DNA of 64,000 bases. Source: Silene conica. Its lineage: Eukaryota; Streptophyta; Magnoliopsida; Caryophyllales; Caryophyllaceae. The notes beneath the pieces were generated by a model. It made no database searches and had not been told where the DNA came from. It saw only the letters and a program-made list of their open reading frames with translations. This document shows positions 28,833 through 40,351 of the stretch, piece after piece. The translations under genes were made by a program, and so were the position numbers. Numbering within the stretch: the first letter of the stretch is position 1; the number at the start of each line of letters is the position of its first letter. Location: the NCBI GenBank assembly GCA_029255685.2, contig CM055315.2, positions 74,181,681 to 74,245,680 of the forward strand, read 5' to 3'.

Positions 28833-30688
28833 GATGAACGTGTCTCAAAGCTGAAGATTTATCCAATACTGCAGAAGGTTAGTTTTCTAACCATTTATTT
28901 TCATCAAATTTTCTCCCCTTTCTCTTACTTTTGATAAACAAGTAAATTTTTCTTTATATGCAATAACCAGGTATATTTGGAAAGGATCTTAAGAAAACCT
29001 GAGATTGACGCATTTGCTGAAGAACTGAAACCTCACCAGGTTGAAGACTACAGCATCCTTTACGTTCTTTACTTCCCTAATCATTCTCATTACTTGGTTG
29101 TTTCATCTTGTAACTCAAACTCTACTTTCTTTGCAGAAAGCATTTTTGCCTGACAAATTTACTGTGTTGGACCGAGCTATGATTGAGCACAATCTTCTTA
29201 GTGCTAGTAAACTGTACACAAACATAAGGTGGTTGACTCGCTCCATCTCCACCATATCTCCCTAAATAGAGGAAATATTTGTTTCTCTATTTTGTACATC
29301 TATTTCTGTTGTTGCTAAAGGCCTATTTTCTGTATGTGAAACAGCTTCGATGAATTGGGCACATTGCTTGCCATTCCACCACCCAAGGTTTGTCCCTGGC
29401 ATACAGACGATCTTTTTAATATCCTTCCACTTTATTGTGAATCATGTCGTTTGGTTTGTAGATGTGGTGTTTGTAAGCAGATACCTGTTTAATAAACCAA
29501 CTTAATTTGGTGTAACCTTCCATATATCATCTCACTAACTTGGGGAGGGTTGTTCCTTAGCTTGGACTAATTCATGATGCCTTCTGTTTCTTATCTTCCT
29601 AAATTTTTATTTTTATTGGCTCTTTAAATAGGGTGTACAGAATGGCGTGGGGGAAAGTGATATTTCTTGTTATGAAACGAGTCAATTGACTAGAAATAGA
29701 ATGATGATTACTTTCTCTGATAAAATCCAATGAAACTGAATCAGTAACATGTGCTATAGAGCTTTAGTAAGTTAAGATTATGGAATCTTTCTGTGGTGCA
29801 GGATGAGAAGATTGCATCAAGGATGATTTTGGAGGATCGAATGAGGGGTTCAATTGATCAGGTATGTTTGATGCGATCTATTGTTTGCTCTCTTTTTTGC
29901 TGTGTCTCTCATTCTTGTCTCCTCTTTTCTCGCAGCCCTTCTGTTCTACATTTCCCTACAAGGGCTGGTATGTTTGATGCGATCTATTGGTTGCTCTCTT
30001 TCCTGTTGTTTCTCTTATTCCTGTCTCCTCTTTTCTCGCGGCCCTTCTGTTCTACATTTTCGTACAAGGGCTACAACATTCTTTTTAGCATTTGCCATCT
30101 CACTTGCTTCTATTGATCCGCCTTAGTGTGCTCATCTTTAAAAGTCTACTTCCATGACGAGAAGGGTGTTTATATAAAAAGTTGAATGTCTAAGTTGCTT
30201 CGCTGGTGTCATCGTTGGGTTCTTTCAAATATTTGATATTCATTTATTTTATATTGAAATAGTTGCACATCTTGTAAATTTGAGCTGAATGAAGTAAACT
30301 TTGGAGGTAAATTAGTTGAAAAGTCAATAGATTTGAATATGTTACCACACCATTCTTAGTGTTGGGCAATAGTCTACTTGACGTTTATCTTCGTTTATGT
30401 TTTGTTCAAATGTTCCCGCAGGTCGAAGCTGTCATTCATTTTGAGGATGATACGGAGGAATTGCAACAGTGGGACCAGCAGGTAATACCTCTTACATTGT
30501 CCTTGCTACCAAGGGTACTAACCTAGTGAATAGGGATGATAGCAAATATCGGATCCTATCCCGACTTGCATTCAAAATTTACTCTTGTTTAGTCTAATGA
30601 TATTTGGGACACTTTGCAGATTGTCGGAGTTTGTCTGGCTCTGAATGATATTCTTGATGGTTTGGCGAAGAAGGGTTATCAAATACCG
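28833..30688 (+). pseudogene. CSN4: Transduplicated COP9 signalosome subunit 4 (CSN4) fragment, seven exons
   Basis: Exons 28833-28877 (DERVSKLKIYPILQK), 28971-29039 (VYLERILRKPEIDAFAEELK), 29137-29228 (FLPDKFTVLDRAMIEHNLLS), 29345-29387 (FDELGTLLAIPPPK), 29802-29861 (DEKIASRMILEDRMRGSIDQ), 30422-30481 (VEAVIHFEDDTEELQQWDQQ) and 30620-30688 (IVGVCLALNDILDGLAKKGY). All borders are GT/AG with compatible phases, so the joined frame stays open. This is roughly the last 145 residues of a protein normally near 400 aa, covering the PCI-domain end and C-terminal helix. The N-terminal part is absent, so it cannot make a normal CSN subunit that assembles for cullin deneddylation. It could yield a truncated PCI peptide or antisense/small RNA. 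Confidence 0.88.
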
Positions 30689-30846
30689 GTATGATCTCCC
30701 TGTGTTTCAGTCGGCTGATATTTCGAGCTCAGGATTCTTGGTGTTGCAAGTTAAGGATGCTGTCGAATTGTCGTTTCGTGTACCTAAAACGCAAGTTCAG
30801 TGTTATTAATGGCTTTTTCTAAACAACATGATTCATTTGATCTTCT

Positions 30847-31368
30847 GGTGTTGTTTAGATTTGATTTTGTATTGATTGTTTTATGTTCTCTTGGTAATTT
30901 AGATACTTGAAGGAAGACAGGCCTCATGGTTCTGCTGGTGGTCTATACAAATTCAGGGATATAATCTGTCGTTCATGAGGTTGAAGAATTCAGTCCATAT
31001 TTTTTTTACATGCATGCCTCTTCGTCTTCATTTGTTCCATTTAGAATCCCTCATATTAATTTTATGAATTTTGATGATTTACAGGTTTTCAAACACCGAC
31101 TGTTTTATGGTGTTGTTTAGATTTGATTTTGTATTGATTGTTTTATGTTCTCTTGGTAATTTAGATACTTGAAGGAAGGCAGGCCTCATGGTTCTGCTGG
31201 TGGTCTATACAAATTCAGGGATATAATCTGTCGTTCATGAGGTTGAAGAATTCAGTCCATATTTTTTTTACATGCATGCCTCTTCGTCTTCATTTGTTCC
31301 ATTTAGAATCCCTCATATTAATTTTATGAATTATGATGATTTACAGGTTTTCAAACACCGACTGCCAT
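30847..31368 (+). repeat. 261-bp tandem duplication inside the CACTA element
   Basis: Two nearly identical units, 30847-31107 and 31108-31368, each running from GGTGTTGTTTAGATTTGA through TACTTGAAGGAAG(A/G)CAGG to a splice-acceptor-like TTTACAG and TTTTCAAACACCGACTG. The very high identity implies a recent event. Confidence 0.85.
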
Positions 31369-31430
31369 ATTCCCAAGAAGAAATCGACGAGGTCAGGGAC
31401 TTGTGGGCGGACTATTTTCTAAATGCATAG
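31347..31430 (+). pseudogene. Short terminal exon of a second captured gene
   Basis: After TTTACAG, a 28-codon frame reads VFKHRLPYSQEEIDEVRDLW then ADYFLNA and a TAG stop. The pattern EEIDEVR..WA.YFL resembles the C-terminal tail of Ulp1-like (C48) proteases that often occur in plant CACTA elements. With so little sequence this is only a suggestion. Confidence 0.4.
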
Positions 31431-32047
31431 TCTTTTTAGTAACGTAGTATTTTAGATGTCGTGATTTACTTTGAATTTGGATAATGTATGAAAGACGACC
31501 GACCTTTGTCGTGATTTACTTTGAATTTGTTTAATGAAAGACGAACGACTTTGTCGTGATTTGCTATGAATTTGTGTTTGTTTTGTTGATGGTGGCCTTT
31601 AATCTGTTTTGATACGCCAGTCTAAATGGCTGGCATCTGAATAATGTATACTGGTGGTACAAATTACCATCAATACCAGTTTTTTTTAAAAAAAAAAAGG
31701 CAATATCAAGGACATCAGACATATTAAACCTCCGATGTGCATACATATGAAGGACATCAGATGTGAGCTAAAGAATGATATGCATAAGAATGATTTACAT
31801 CAGACTTATTAAACCTCCGATGTGCAATAACACATGGACATCAGATGTGAGCTAAAGTCTGATGTGCATAAGGATGATGGGCATCAGACGTTTTAAACAT
31901 CCGATGTGCATTATCAAATGGACATCGGTTGCACAACCGATGTCCTTAATACCCATAATGGACATCAGTGAACTCTACATCGGTTGCTAATCCGATGTCC
32001 TTGACCATAAAAGTCCGATGTCATTAAGGCTTTCTGTAGTAGTGCTA

Positions 32048-32947
32048 AGTGATCTAGCAGCTAGGTAGGTCTAGTCCATGTCTCTCTTCCATGCCCAGTT
32101 CTAGTCCCGCTGTCTCTGACCTGAAAGATCTACTCCCCATTCCGGATCATCGTAGGTGAACACGAATACACTGTCAACCTCGCGGTTGAGTAGGATAACA
32201 CAATAATAATAATGCAAACAAACAGTATATGCAAATGATTATGCCATGCTCGAGCTCAATTTCATTCTCATTCTCATTCTCAAACCCGTGACTCTCAGCC
32301 ATACCGAACCTCCCGGCAGACTATACTCGGCCGTCGCCGAACACCAGCATAACCGCTGAGGTCACCAGGTCTAGCCCTGCAGAGCTAGCCTGGGCCCAAT
32401 AATATCTCATCATCATCTCACTCTGTAACCGTATTCATGCCATGCTTATGAATGCAATAATAAAGATTCAAGACTGTATATGCATCTCATAAATAAACAT
32501 GCTTGCATCCATAGTATCCAGTTCACATATAAACATAACACAATACAAAAGTAGTCCCAGTGTAACCTACCTGTAAAGCAAGTCTGCAAATAGAATTCAC
32601 CGTCTAGAAATATTCCACTTCAAATTCAGTTCCTACACAAACATTACTTAATATTAAATACTATCCAGGCAACTAGACATTATTACTCGATTAATTGATC
32701 ATGTTAGCCGTACTATATACCTATCCTTAAGCATGCTCATAGCCACACATTACTTATGAACTCATTATATTTATAAACTATAAAAAATCATAATAATGTT
32801 ACCTTATTAAAATAACATACAAACTTGTCTCATTAAAATTACTAACTCTATACTATACCATACCAACATTAAAATGGATATTAGCCTTAATCAACCAAAC
32901 ATTCTAAATATGGTTATCATGTCAATTAAGGATATTGGTATACTAAT
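32048..32947 (-). mobile_element. Tandem LTR array, copy 1, segment b
   Basis: Continues the LTR from AGTGATCTAGCAGC to GGTATACTAAT, where the Tat element enters. It has three CATTCT units where copies 2 and 3 have four. Confidence 0.9.
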
Positions 32948-33451
32948 TGTTTTGGTAAAATTTCTACCGGGTCAATGTTTATGTGATGCGGGTCAAAGTG
33001 TCAACCAATATTAAAATCTTACGTATAAACGAATATAAGAACAGAAGAAATAAATAATGACGCAAGAAGGTTTTGGTGACGCGGAAAAACCCAATGAGGG
33101 AAACAACCGCGGGGGGAACGGAATCCCACCAATATTTTTACTATGATCGAGTGATTTCACTGCTTTGTACGAGTACAAATGTTTGCGTAAGAATATGATT
33201 TTACAACGTACGAACTGACCGAATAAAAATGCCCTAGCCTTTCCTTTTATAGCCGCGGATTTAAGCTCAACCAATTTCTGCTCTGGCCCTAGAATGTAGG
33301 AGGGAATATAGGGGGATATTCCTTTAGGGTTTTGACCCATTCTCCTACTCCAACAACTCTTTTCCTGCGTCTGGTCTGCTTCTGTGATGGGCTGCTGCTT
33401 CTGAAACTACTTATGGGCCCAACATTTCGATGAGGATTTTTGGGCTAAACA
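32948..33451 (-). repeat. Tat element 3' LTR
   Basis: Near-identical to 42571-43074. On the minus strand it is preceded by the polypurine tract CTTGGGGGAAAT (33452-33463). Confidence 0.92.
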
Positions 33452-33841
33452 ATTTCCCCCAAGTTTCTGCCTAACTTGGCTTCAATTGGGCTGGAATTTT
33501 ACTCTGCTTTCAAGTGTGCTTCCGGAATTTGTATGGGTTGTTGGGGACTGCTGATGCTGCTTACGTAGGCTACCCACTAGGCTGCTTTTTCAACCACCCA
33601 TTAATTGCATGTCCCCTCAACTATTTCAACTTCCCACTTGCATTTACTTTCAACTTTTGAATTCAAAATTTACTCTTTACCTTTTACCGTCCACTTTCTC
33701 TATAAATTGCCTTTCATCCAACTTTGTCACTTTTACCATCTTCAAAATTCATCTTCTTTTACTTCTTTCACTTCTTTCTTGCTCGTTCTCACTTTACTTT
33801 GCAGTAAAAATTTTTTTACTCCAACTCTTCGAAATTACACA

Positions 33842-35888
33842 ATGTCTGCTCCTTGTTCTTCCGCTGCTACTCCCACTGGTTGCTCATCTGGTTCTTCCCC
33901 TACTCTGGGGGTCTATTCTGGACCCTTTCCATCGCAGAAGCTGCTGGCTCCTCGATATCTCTGCGATTCTGCCTTTGATGAGTCCCATGCTGCCTTGATC
34001 AAGGTCAGATTTGGCTTCCCAGATGAGGTTGTCTACCACTTCCCCCTCGCCGGTGAGAAGGCGGACTTTGCGAGGGAGGGGTGGACCTGCTTCTATGAAT
34101 ATCCCTTCCGCTTGGGTCTAAGGTTCCCGTTTCCTGACCTCATTGTTGATTTCTTAAAATTAACCAAGCTAGCCATGTGTCAGGTTGCCCCTCATGCATG
34201 GCGTATTCTGCTTAGTATTTGCGCTTTGAACCGAGAGCGTGGCTTGAACATCGGGCTGGCGGATCTGGGCCAGTGGTTCAACCCACGTTCTTTGGGTCAT
34301 TTCCAGTGTACAATTCGTGGTCATGATAATATGCCCTCTACTATCGTTTTTCCTACTACTCCGGATAACAGTAAATGGTACACCCGTTTCATCTTTGTCA
34401 AGATTGACACATTGCCTTCCTCTCCAGACTATATTTTTTCTGCGTGGCAGCCGATTGAAGGTACGGTTCCTATTCTGGGTTTCTTTCTTGCGATTTGCCT
34501 TTGATGTTTGTTCTCGTCCTAATAGCTGGCGTGTTTTTCCAGGGCACAACCTGGCAAAACTTCCTGAGTCTGCGGATCCTGCTACCTCGAAGGCCAAGCT
34601 CCTGGACCTTCCTGCGGAGGACAGGTCTTTCTCCAGGCTGGTCCAGGATTCTGCTGCTCCGGCGGCGAAGAAGGAGGGTATGGTGTCTTTTTTGGTTATC
34701 TTTTTGAGTAGGGTTGTATTAAATATGTTCTGATTTTGCGTCGTCTGCTTTCCCAGGCAAGGCGAGGGTTGATGTGAGCAGAGTTATGCAACTGCGCAGA
34801 AAAAGATTTACTCTTGGGGACGCGGGGTCCTCAAAGAAAAAGAAGGTTGAGATTGTTGAGGGGAGCCCTGCTGGAGCTGGGTCCCAGGCTGCCCCGATTG
34901 AGGTTGATACTCTTGATCCAGTCCAGGAATCGGTTCCTGAGACTCCCTTTACTGACTTGTCTCCTCTTGAGATCCCTCCTACCATTCCTACTCCCGGTTT
35001 CAAGCCTATCCTGGAGCCACTGCCTCGGGCGTCCTCTGGTGAGTCCTTCATTCCTCCTCTGCAACTAGAGATTCCTGGAGGTTTTGGAGGGTCCAAGACC
35101 AAGCTTTGGCCTACTCTGAACTCTTTGTTGTTCTCTGCCTCTGCCTCTATTCTGAAGAAGCGTCCTTTTCAGGACCTGACCAAGCACGTTGTTGAGGTTT
35201 CCTTTGAGGTAGACCTTTTTTCGAAGTTTTTTTCTTTTTCTCTTTCTCTTTTTTTTTATATCTTACTTGATTTGGTGTGCTTTAGGCTTTGGAGCTGGCG
35301 TTGTGTGCCAATCAGCAGAGTGAGGCTTTGCTGGCGGATTTTTAGCGTATGAAGGCGGCTCACGATGATGCTGTGGAGAGGATGCAGGAGATGGCGGTGA
35401 AGCTGAAGTCGGAGGAGATCTTGAGGGCGAATCTAAGGCAGGCTGTTGAGCGCTTTCGTCGGGAGATAAGTATGGGCCAGGAAAAGCTTAAGGCTCAGGA
35501 GGAAGCCTCTCAGAATCAGTTGGCCGCAGCTCAGTCTAAACTGGAGCGGGCCTTGGCCTCAGAGGCTGATCTGGTTCTGAAGGTAGAGGCCCTGGAGCAC
35601 AAAAAGGCTGGTCTGCAGAAAGCTTTGATCGAGGCTATCTCCTATACTGCTGCTGAAACCCGGATTAATTGTGTGAAGGAGTTCCAGGAGGGTAGTCATA
35701 CTACGTGGGACTTGTCTGCTCTGGAGGAGGCCTTTGCTGCAGATTTCCCTGATGGCCTGAACATGGATCTGCTTTCGGATGATGAAGAAGAGGGTTTGGT
35801 GGGGTCCCAAGATGCTGGAGAGGAGGTGTCCTCTGGCCCCACAAGTGCTGATGCCGCTGCTGCTGCTGGACCTGCTCCTGATGAGTAG
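33842..35888 (+). pseudogene. Antisense spliced gene of the Tat element (putative gypsy-type transposon domain, coiled coil)
   Basis: Opposite to gag-pol. Exons 33842-34460, 34543-34677, 34757-35208 and 35286-35888 join with GT/AG borders and matching phases, giving about 600 codons. The N-terminal third has the conserved motif pattern of the plant family described as putative gypsy-type transposon (PF04195-like): KVRFGFPDEVVYHFP, GLRFPFPDLIVDFL, and CQVAPHAWRILLSICAL. The middle is Pro/Ser/Glu-rich. Exon 4 is a long heptad-rich coiled coil (about 35349-35700) with an acidic tail (LLSDDEEEGLV). One TAG at 35343-35345, probably from CAG, breaks it between exon 4's start and the coiled coil. 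Such extra antisense ORFs are known in Tat elements; their function is unknown. A promoter must lie in or near the 3' LTR. Confidence 0.75.
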
Positions 35889-36537
35889 GTTTTAAAATTT
35901 GTCTGCTGGGCCCTGTTATGGGCGTTAATATTTTGTTTCGTGAACTTTTGGTGCCCCTGCGTGGGCTTTTGTTGTAACTTTTTGCTGCTGGTCCGGGTGG
36001 ACCAGTAAAAACAATGCTGCTTTGGGGCTGCCTTGGGCAGCCTTTCTTTTAATCGTATGACCCCCGTTGTATGGGGTTTTGCTCTATCTGTTGGTTTCTT
36101 GCCGTTTTTATGGCGTTTTCTTTTGTACATGCATGTTTCGTTTGTGTTTTGGCCATCGCTGTTTTGGTGTGCTGGCCTGGTGTTTTATATACCCATCCCT
36201 ATACTGGGGTGCCAGGCTTGACTTAGGTTCTCCTGCGATCAGTGCAGATTTCCTCTTTAGGTCAGTCCACTAGGATAAGTAAATTCTGGTCCAGAAAATA
36301 AGTAATGAAATTTTTCCTTTTAAAAGACTTAAAAATTGAAAAATGCACCAAGGTTTGAAATTACAAGACCTAGATTACTAAACTTAGGTTAAAAAATATA
36401 AAGGCAAGATATCATTCTAAACTTAGGTTTATAAAAAATATAAAGATAAGACAAAAATTTTAAGCTGATCCAGAGTAAACTTTATACAGAGTAGAACCTG
36501 AGTCTAAGGGAGCTGCTCTGATCTAGTGGAGGCACCT
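35889..36537. other. Convergent spacer between the antisense gene and pol
   Basis: No gene. A direct repeat (CTAAACTTAGGTT(A/T)..AAAAATATAAAG) occurs at about 36378 and 36418. Both transcripts must terminate here or overlap. Confidence 0.5.
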
Positions 36538-39500
36538 TTAGATGATATACTTTTTTAAGTGAAGTATATTCCATGATCTGGGTATCATTTCCCCTTCCAT
36601 TGTCATTAGCCTGTAGGCCCCATTACCAACTATGCTCTCCACTTGGTATGGGCCCTCCCAGTTGTAAGCAAACTTTCCAGCTTGTCGGTTTTTGGTGTTC
36701 TGGAACACCTTTCTCAGGACCAGATCTCCTACTTGCAGGGTTCTGATCCTGACATTTTTGTTGTAGCTCCGAGCCACCATCTGCTTGTATGAGGCCATTC
36801 TGACGTAGGCACTGGTCCTGAGTTCATCAACAGTGTCCAGGCTACTGGCCAATTCCACTTGGTTCTGGCCCTCAGTTATACACATGTACCTGTGGGTTGG
36901 GACTTTGACCTCAGAAGGAATTACCGCTTCTGCTCCGAAGACAAGGCTGAAGGGGGTCTGACCTGTTGCTACTTTTGGAGTAGTTCTGTCAGCCCATAGG
37001 ACCAGAGGAAGTTCCTCTGCCCATTTCCCTCCCATTTCTTGTAGTTTCTTTTTCATATTCTCAATGATGATCTTATTACTAGACTCAGCTTGTCCATTGG
37101 ACTGGGGGTTCCTGGGGATAGATTTCTGGAGTGATACATTCCACCCAGCACAGAAAGCCTCGGTTTTCTTCCCAATGAATTGGGAACCATTGTCACATAT
37201 TATTTCTGAAGGTATGCCAAATCTGGTGAATATATTGCGCTTAATAAAAGAGATGACCTGTGCTTCGGTGGTCTGGGTGAATGATTCTGCTTCGATCCAT
37301 TTAGAAAAGTAATCTGTCATGGCCAGCATATACATTTTGTTTCCTGGTGCTCTGGGGAGAGGTCCCACAATATCCATCCCCCACTTCATAAAAGGCGATG
37401 GGGATATGATCGGGTGCAGAGGCTCTGCTGGTTGATGATTGACAGATGCGTGCCTTTGACATGCGTCACATTTCCTTGCATACTCCTTTGCGTCCTTGCG
37501 CATTGTGGGCCAGAAATATCCCATTCTGAGGGCTCTATTGGATAGGCTTCTTCCCCCTGCATGATTTCCACAGTCTCCGCTGTGGAGGTCATGCAAGACT
37601 GTCTGCGCCTCAGTCTGGTCCAGGCATCGCAGATATGGCCCCGCTAATGATTTCCGGAACAGGATTCTGTCAATCAGTAGGAATCTGGAGGCCTTCATTC
37701 TGAAACTGCGTGCTTCTTTCTTACTGCTGGGCTGGATATCATGCTGCAACCAGTCCAGGTATGGCTTTCGCCAGTCTTGTTCTGACTCCTGGTCTGGGTT
37801 GTTGCTGCAGATAGGTAGCTCCTCCTGGTCCGAATCTGGTCCAGGAATGGCTGGTTTGAGGACATGGGTGATTGGAATACTGGCTATGTCGGCTGGTTTG
37901 AAGGTTGAGCCTAGAGTTGCAAGTGCATCTGCCTCTGCGTTCTGTTCTCTGGGTACTTGCTGGATGCAGAATTCCACGAATCTGCTGATTAACTCCTTTG
38001 CTACACACAAGTAGGCCACCATTGTGGGGTCTCTTGCTTCATATGTTCCATTGATATGGTTCACAATTAGTTGTGAATCACTGTATATATTGATATGGTC
38101 GATTCCCATGTCCAGGGCTAGTTGCAGTCCCAGGACTAGGGCTTCATACTCAGCCACATTATTGGTGGTCTTGAACTCACATCGGACTGCTTGGGTGATT
38201 AGATCCCCTTCTGGTGATCGGAGGATCAACCCAACTCCGGACCCTCTGGCGTTTGAAGCTCCATCTACTCGTAACTCCCAGGTGCCTGGTTTGGCACCCT
38301 GGTGTAGGTGCAGGATTTCCTGCTCTGCTTGGGTCTGGAGTGCCGGGCTGAAATCGGAGACAAAGTCTGCAAGGGCTTGTGACTTTATGGCTGTGCGTGG
38401 TTCAAACTGGAGATCATAGCCACTGAGGTGCACAGACCACTTAGCCATTCGTCCTGATAATTCTGGCTTTCTCATAACCGTCTTGAGTGGGTGATTGGTA
38501 ACCACTGAGATGGTATGAGACTCAAAGTACGGACGCAGCTTATAGGATGCTGTGACCAATGCCAATACTAGTTTCTCAAGTGAGGTATACCTTGCTTCTG
38601 CTGGCAGTAATGATTTGCTGACGTAGTACACCGGGTGCTGGGCCCCTTCGTGCTGTCGGACCAGAACTGCACTTACTGCTGCTTCGGTTACTGAGAGGTA
38701 CAGGAGCAGGACCTCCCCCTGCTCTGGTTTGGATAGCAGGGGTGGGCTGCTTAAGTACCGCTTCAATTCCTGGAATGCCTTTTCGTGCTCTGGTGTCCAG
38801 TCAAACTTCTGGCTTTTTCTAAGAATATCATAGAATAATCTGCACCGGTCTGAGGATCTGGAGATAAACCTGCTCAGGGCTGCTACTCTTCCCGTCAGAC
38901 GCTGCACATCTTTGGGCTTCTGGGGTGATTCCAGTTGCAGAACTGCTTTGATTTGTTCTGTGCTGGCTTCTATCCCTCTCTGTGTTACCATATACCCCAG
39001 GAATTTTCCACTGGAAACTCCAAAGGTACACTTAGCTGGATTCAGCTTCATTTTGTACTTCCGGAGGGTGTTGAATGTTTCCTCCAGGTGCCGGGTGTGG
39101 TCTGCTGATTGCTTGGATTTGACCACCATATCATCTATGTAGACTTCCATATTGCGTCCTATCTGGTCTTTGAACATCATATTGACAAGCCGCTGATATG
39201 TAGAGCCAGCATTCTTAAGGCCGAAGGGCATTACGTTGTAGTAGTAAATGCCTCTTTCGGACCTGAATGCTGTCTTCTCCTGGTCTGCCGGGTCCATTTT
39301 GATCTGGTTGTACCCGCTCCAGGCATCTAGGAAAGTCAACATTTCGTGGCCTGCAGTGGCGTCTACCATAGCATCTATGTGTGGCAAGGGGAATGGGTCC
39401 TTGGGGCAGGCCTTATTCAGGTCTGTGAAATCCACGCAGACCCTCTACTTGCCATTCTTTTTTGGCACCACCACTACATTAGATAGCCATTCGGGGTACC

Positions 39501-39756
39501 TGACTTCCCTGATCTTTCCTGCCTCCAGAAGGTTATCCACCTCCTGGTTTATGATCTGATGTCTTTCTGCTGCGAATTTCCTGCGCCTCTGCTGCACTGG
39601 TCTGAATCCTGGATCTATGCTGAGCTTGTGTGTTATGATTTCTGGTTCTATACCAATCATATCTTTGTGGGACCAGGCGAAGCAGTCCACATTCTTTCTG
39701 AGCAGCTGGAGGAGTTGCTGGCGTAGATCTCCAGAGCATTCTGAGCCTATGAACAC
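36538..39756 (-). pseudogene. Tat pol: RT - RNase H - archaeal-type RNase H - integrase
   Basis: The segment 39756-39445 (FIGSECSGDLRQQL ... VVVVPKKNGK) ends at a TAG (39447-39445) where a Trp is expected (KNGK*RVCVDF). The frame then stays open for 965 codons to 36538. RT: DLNKACPKDPFPLP and the catalytic YIDD (about residues 99-102 after the stop). First RNase H: YVSKSLLPAEARYTSLEKL. Second RNase H: LRVDGASNARGSGVGL, NNVAEYEAL, YSDSQLIV. Integrase: HHCC zinc finger ending CDACQRHA, then a DDE core with MDIVGPLP, ICDNGSQF and NGQAESSNK. The GPYQV region near the end is typical of integrase C-termini. There is no chromodomain. One nonsense codon is the only break in this part. Confidence 0.9.
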
Positions 39757-39790
39757 GGTTCTTTCTGGGTGCTGCTCATCCAGGTGGACC

Positions 39791-40339
39791 TCATCGATTT
39801 CTGCCTGCTGGGGCTCGATGTACTCCTCCTAGATACGCAGATGCTGTAATTGCTATGCTCTGGCGGCTGGTGGTCCTTTTGAGAGCTACTTTGTAACAAT
39901 CCTTGGCCTCCTCCTGGTCTCCCCGTATCTCCTGAACTCCCCATGGCGTAGGAAATTTCAGGCACTGGTGATACGTTGACGGGATTGCTCGCATTTCGTG
40001 GATCCAGGGCCTCCCAAGAATAACATTGTAAGTAGATGGACCATCAATAACTAAGTACCTTACCTGTTTGTTTAGTCCTCCAGCGTAGGTAGGGATGGTG
40101 ATTTCCCCCAGGGTATGCGCTGTTTCTCCGCTGAACCCGACCAGGGGTATAGCTTTCTTGGTCAGGTCCTTCTCGTCAAACCCCATGCTCTTTAGTGCAT
40201 CCAGCATCAGTAGGTTGACGGAGCTGCCTGTGTCTACCATGACTTTCCTGACTTCACAATTACCAATGTTCAATGTGATAATCAGGGCATCATGGTGCTG
40301 CTCTGGTACTGCCTGTGCGTCTGTCTCGTCAAAGGTCAC
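39791..40339 (-). pseudogene. Tat aspartic protease region
   Basis: Contains the retroviral-type active site VMVDTGSSVNLL and the partner motif YNVILGRPWIH. It is in the same frame as gag, separated from it by a single TAG (40352-40354). The RT frame downstream is different, with another TAG near 39829 and a shift between them. It processes the gag-pol polyprotein in active relatives. Confidence 0.85.
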
Positions 40340-40351
40340 TGCTGGGAGATC

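Larger units (their letters stand above)
28036..32044. mobile_element. CACTA transposon carrying a CSN4 gene fragment
   Basis: 4009 bp, ends CACTACTACAGAAA...TTTCTGTAGTAGTG, flanked by the 3-bp duplication CTA (28033-28035 and 32045-32047). The uninterrupted LTR copies 2 and 3 read GAGACTAAGTGATC at this point, confirming the borders exactly. Subterminal regions (about 28050-28280 and 31700-32030) are packed with ACATCGGTT/ACATCAGA repeats, as expected for transposase-binding sites. There is no transposase gene. The interior is host-derived: seven exons of CSN4 with their introns, then a second short spliced segment. It is therefore non-autonomous (Pack-type). Confidence 0.92.

Noticed and set aside
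29793-30126. Two overlapping plus-strand frames of 81 and 107 codons in the CACTA cargo
   Set aside because: They run from a CSN4 exon into its intron and contain a low-complexity local duplication (TTTGATGCGATCTATTG). Not a gene.
37064-39832. Plus-strand frames opposite pol
   Set aside because: Shadows of the long minus-strand polyprotein frame with no recognisable domains, unlike the antisense gene at 33842-35888, which has its own motifs and splice sites.
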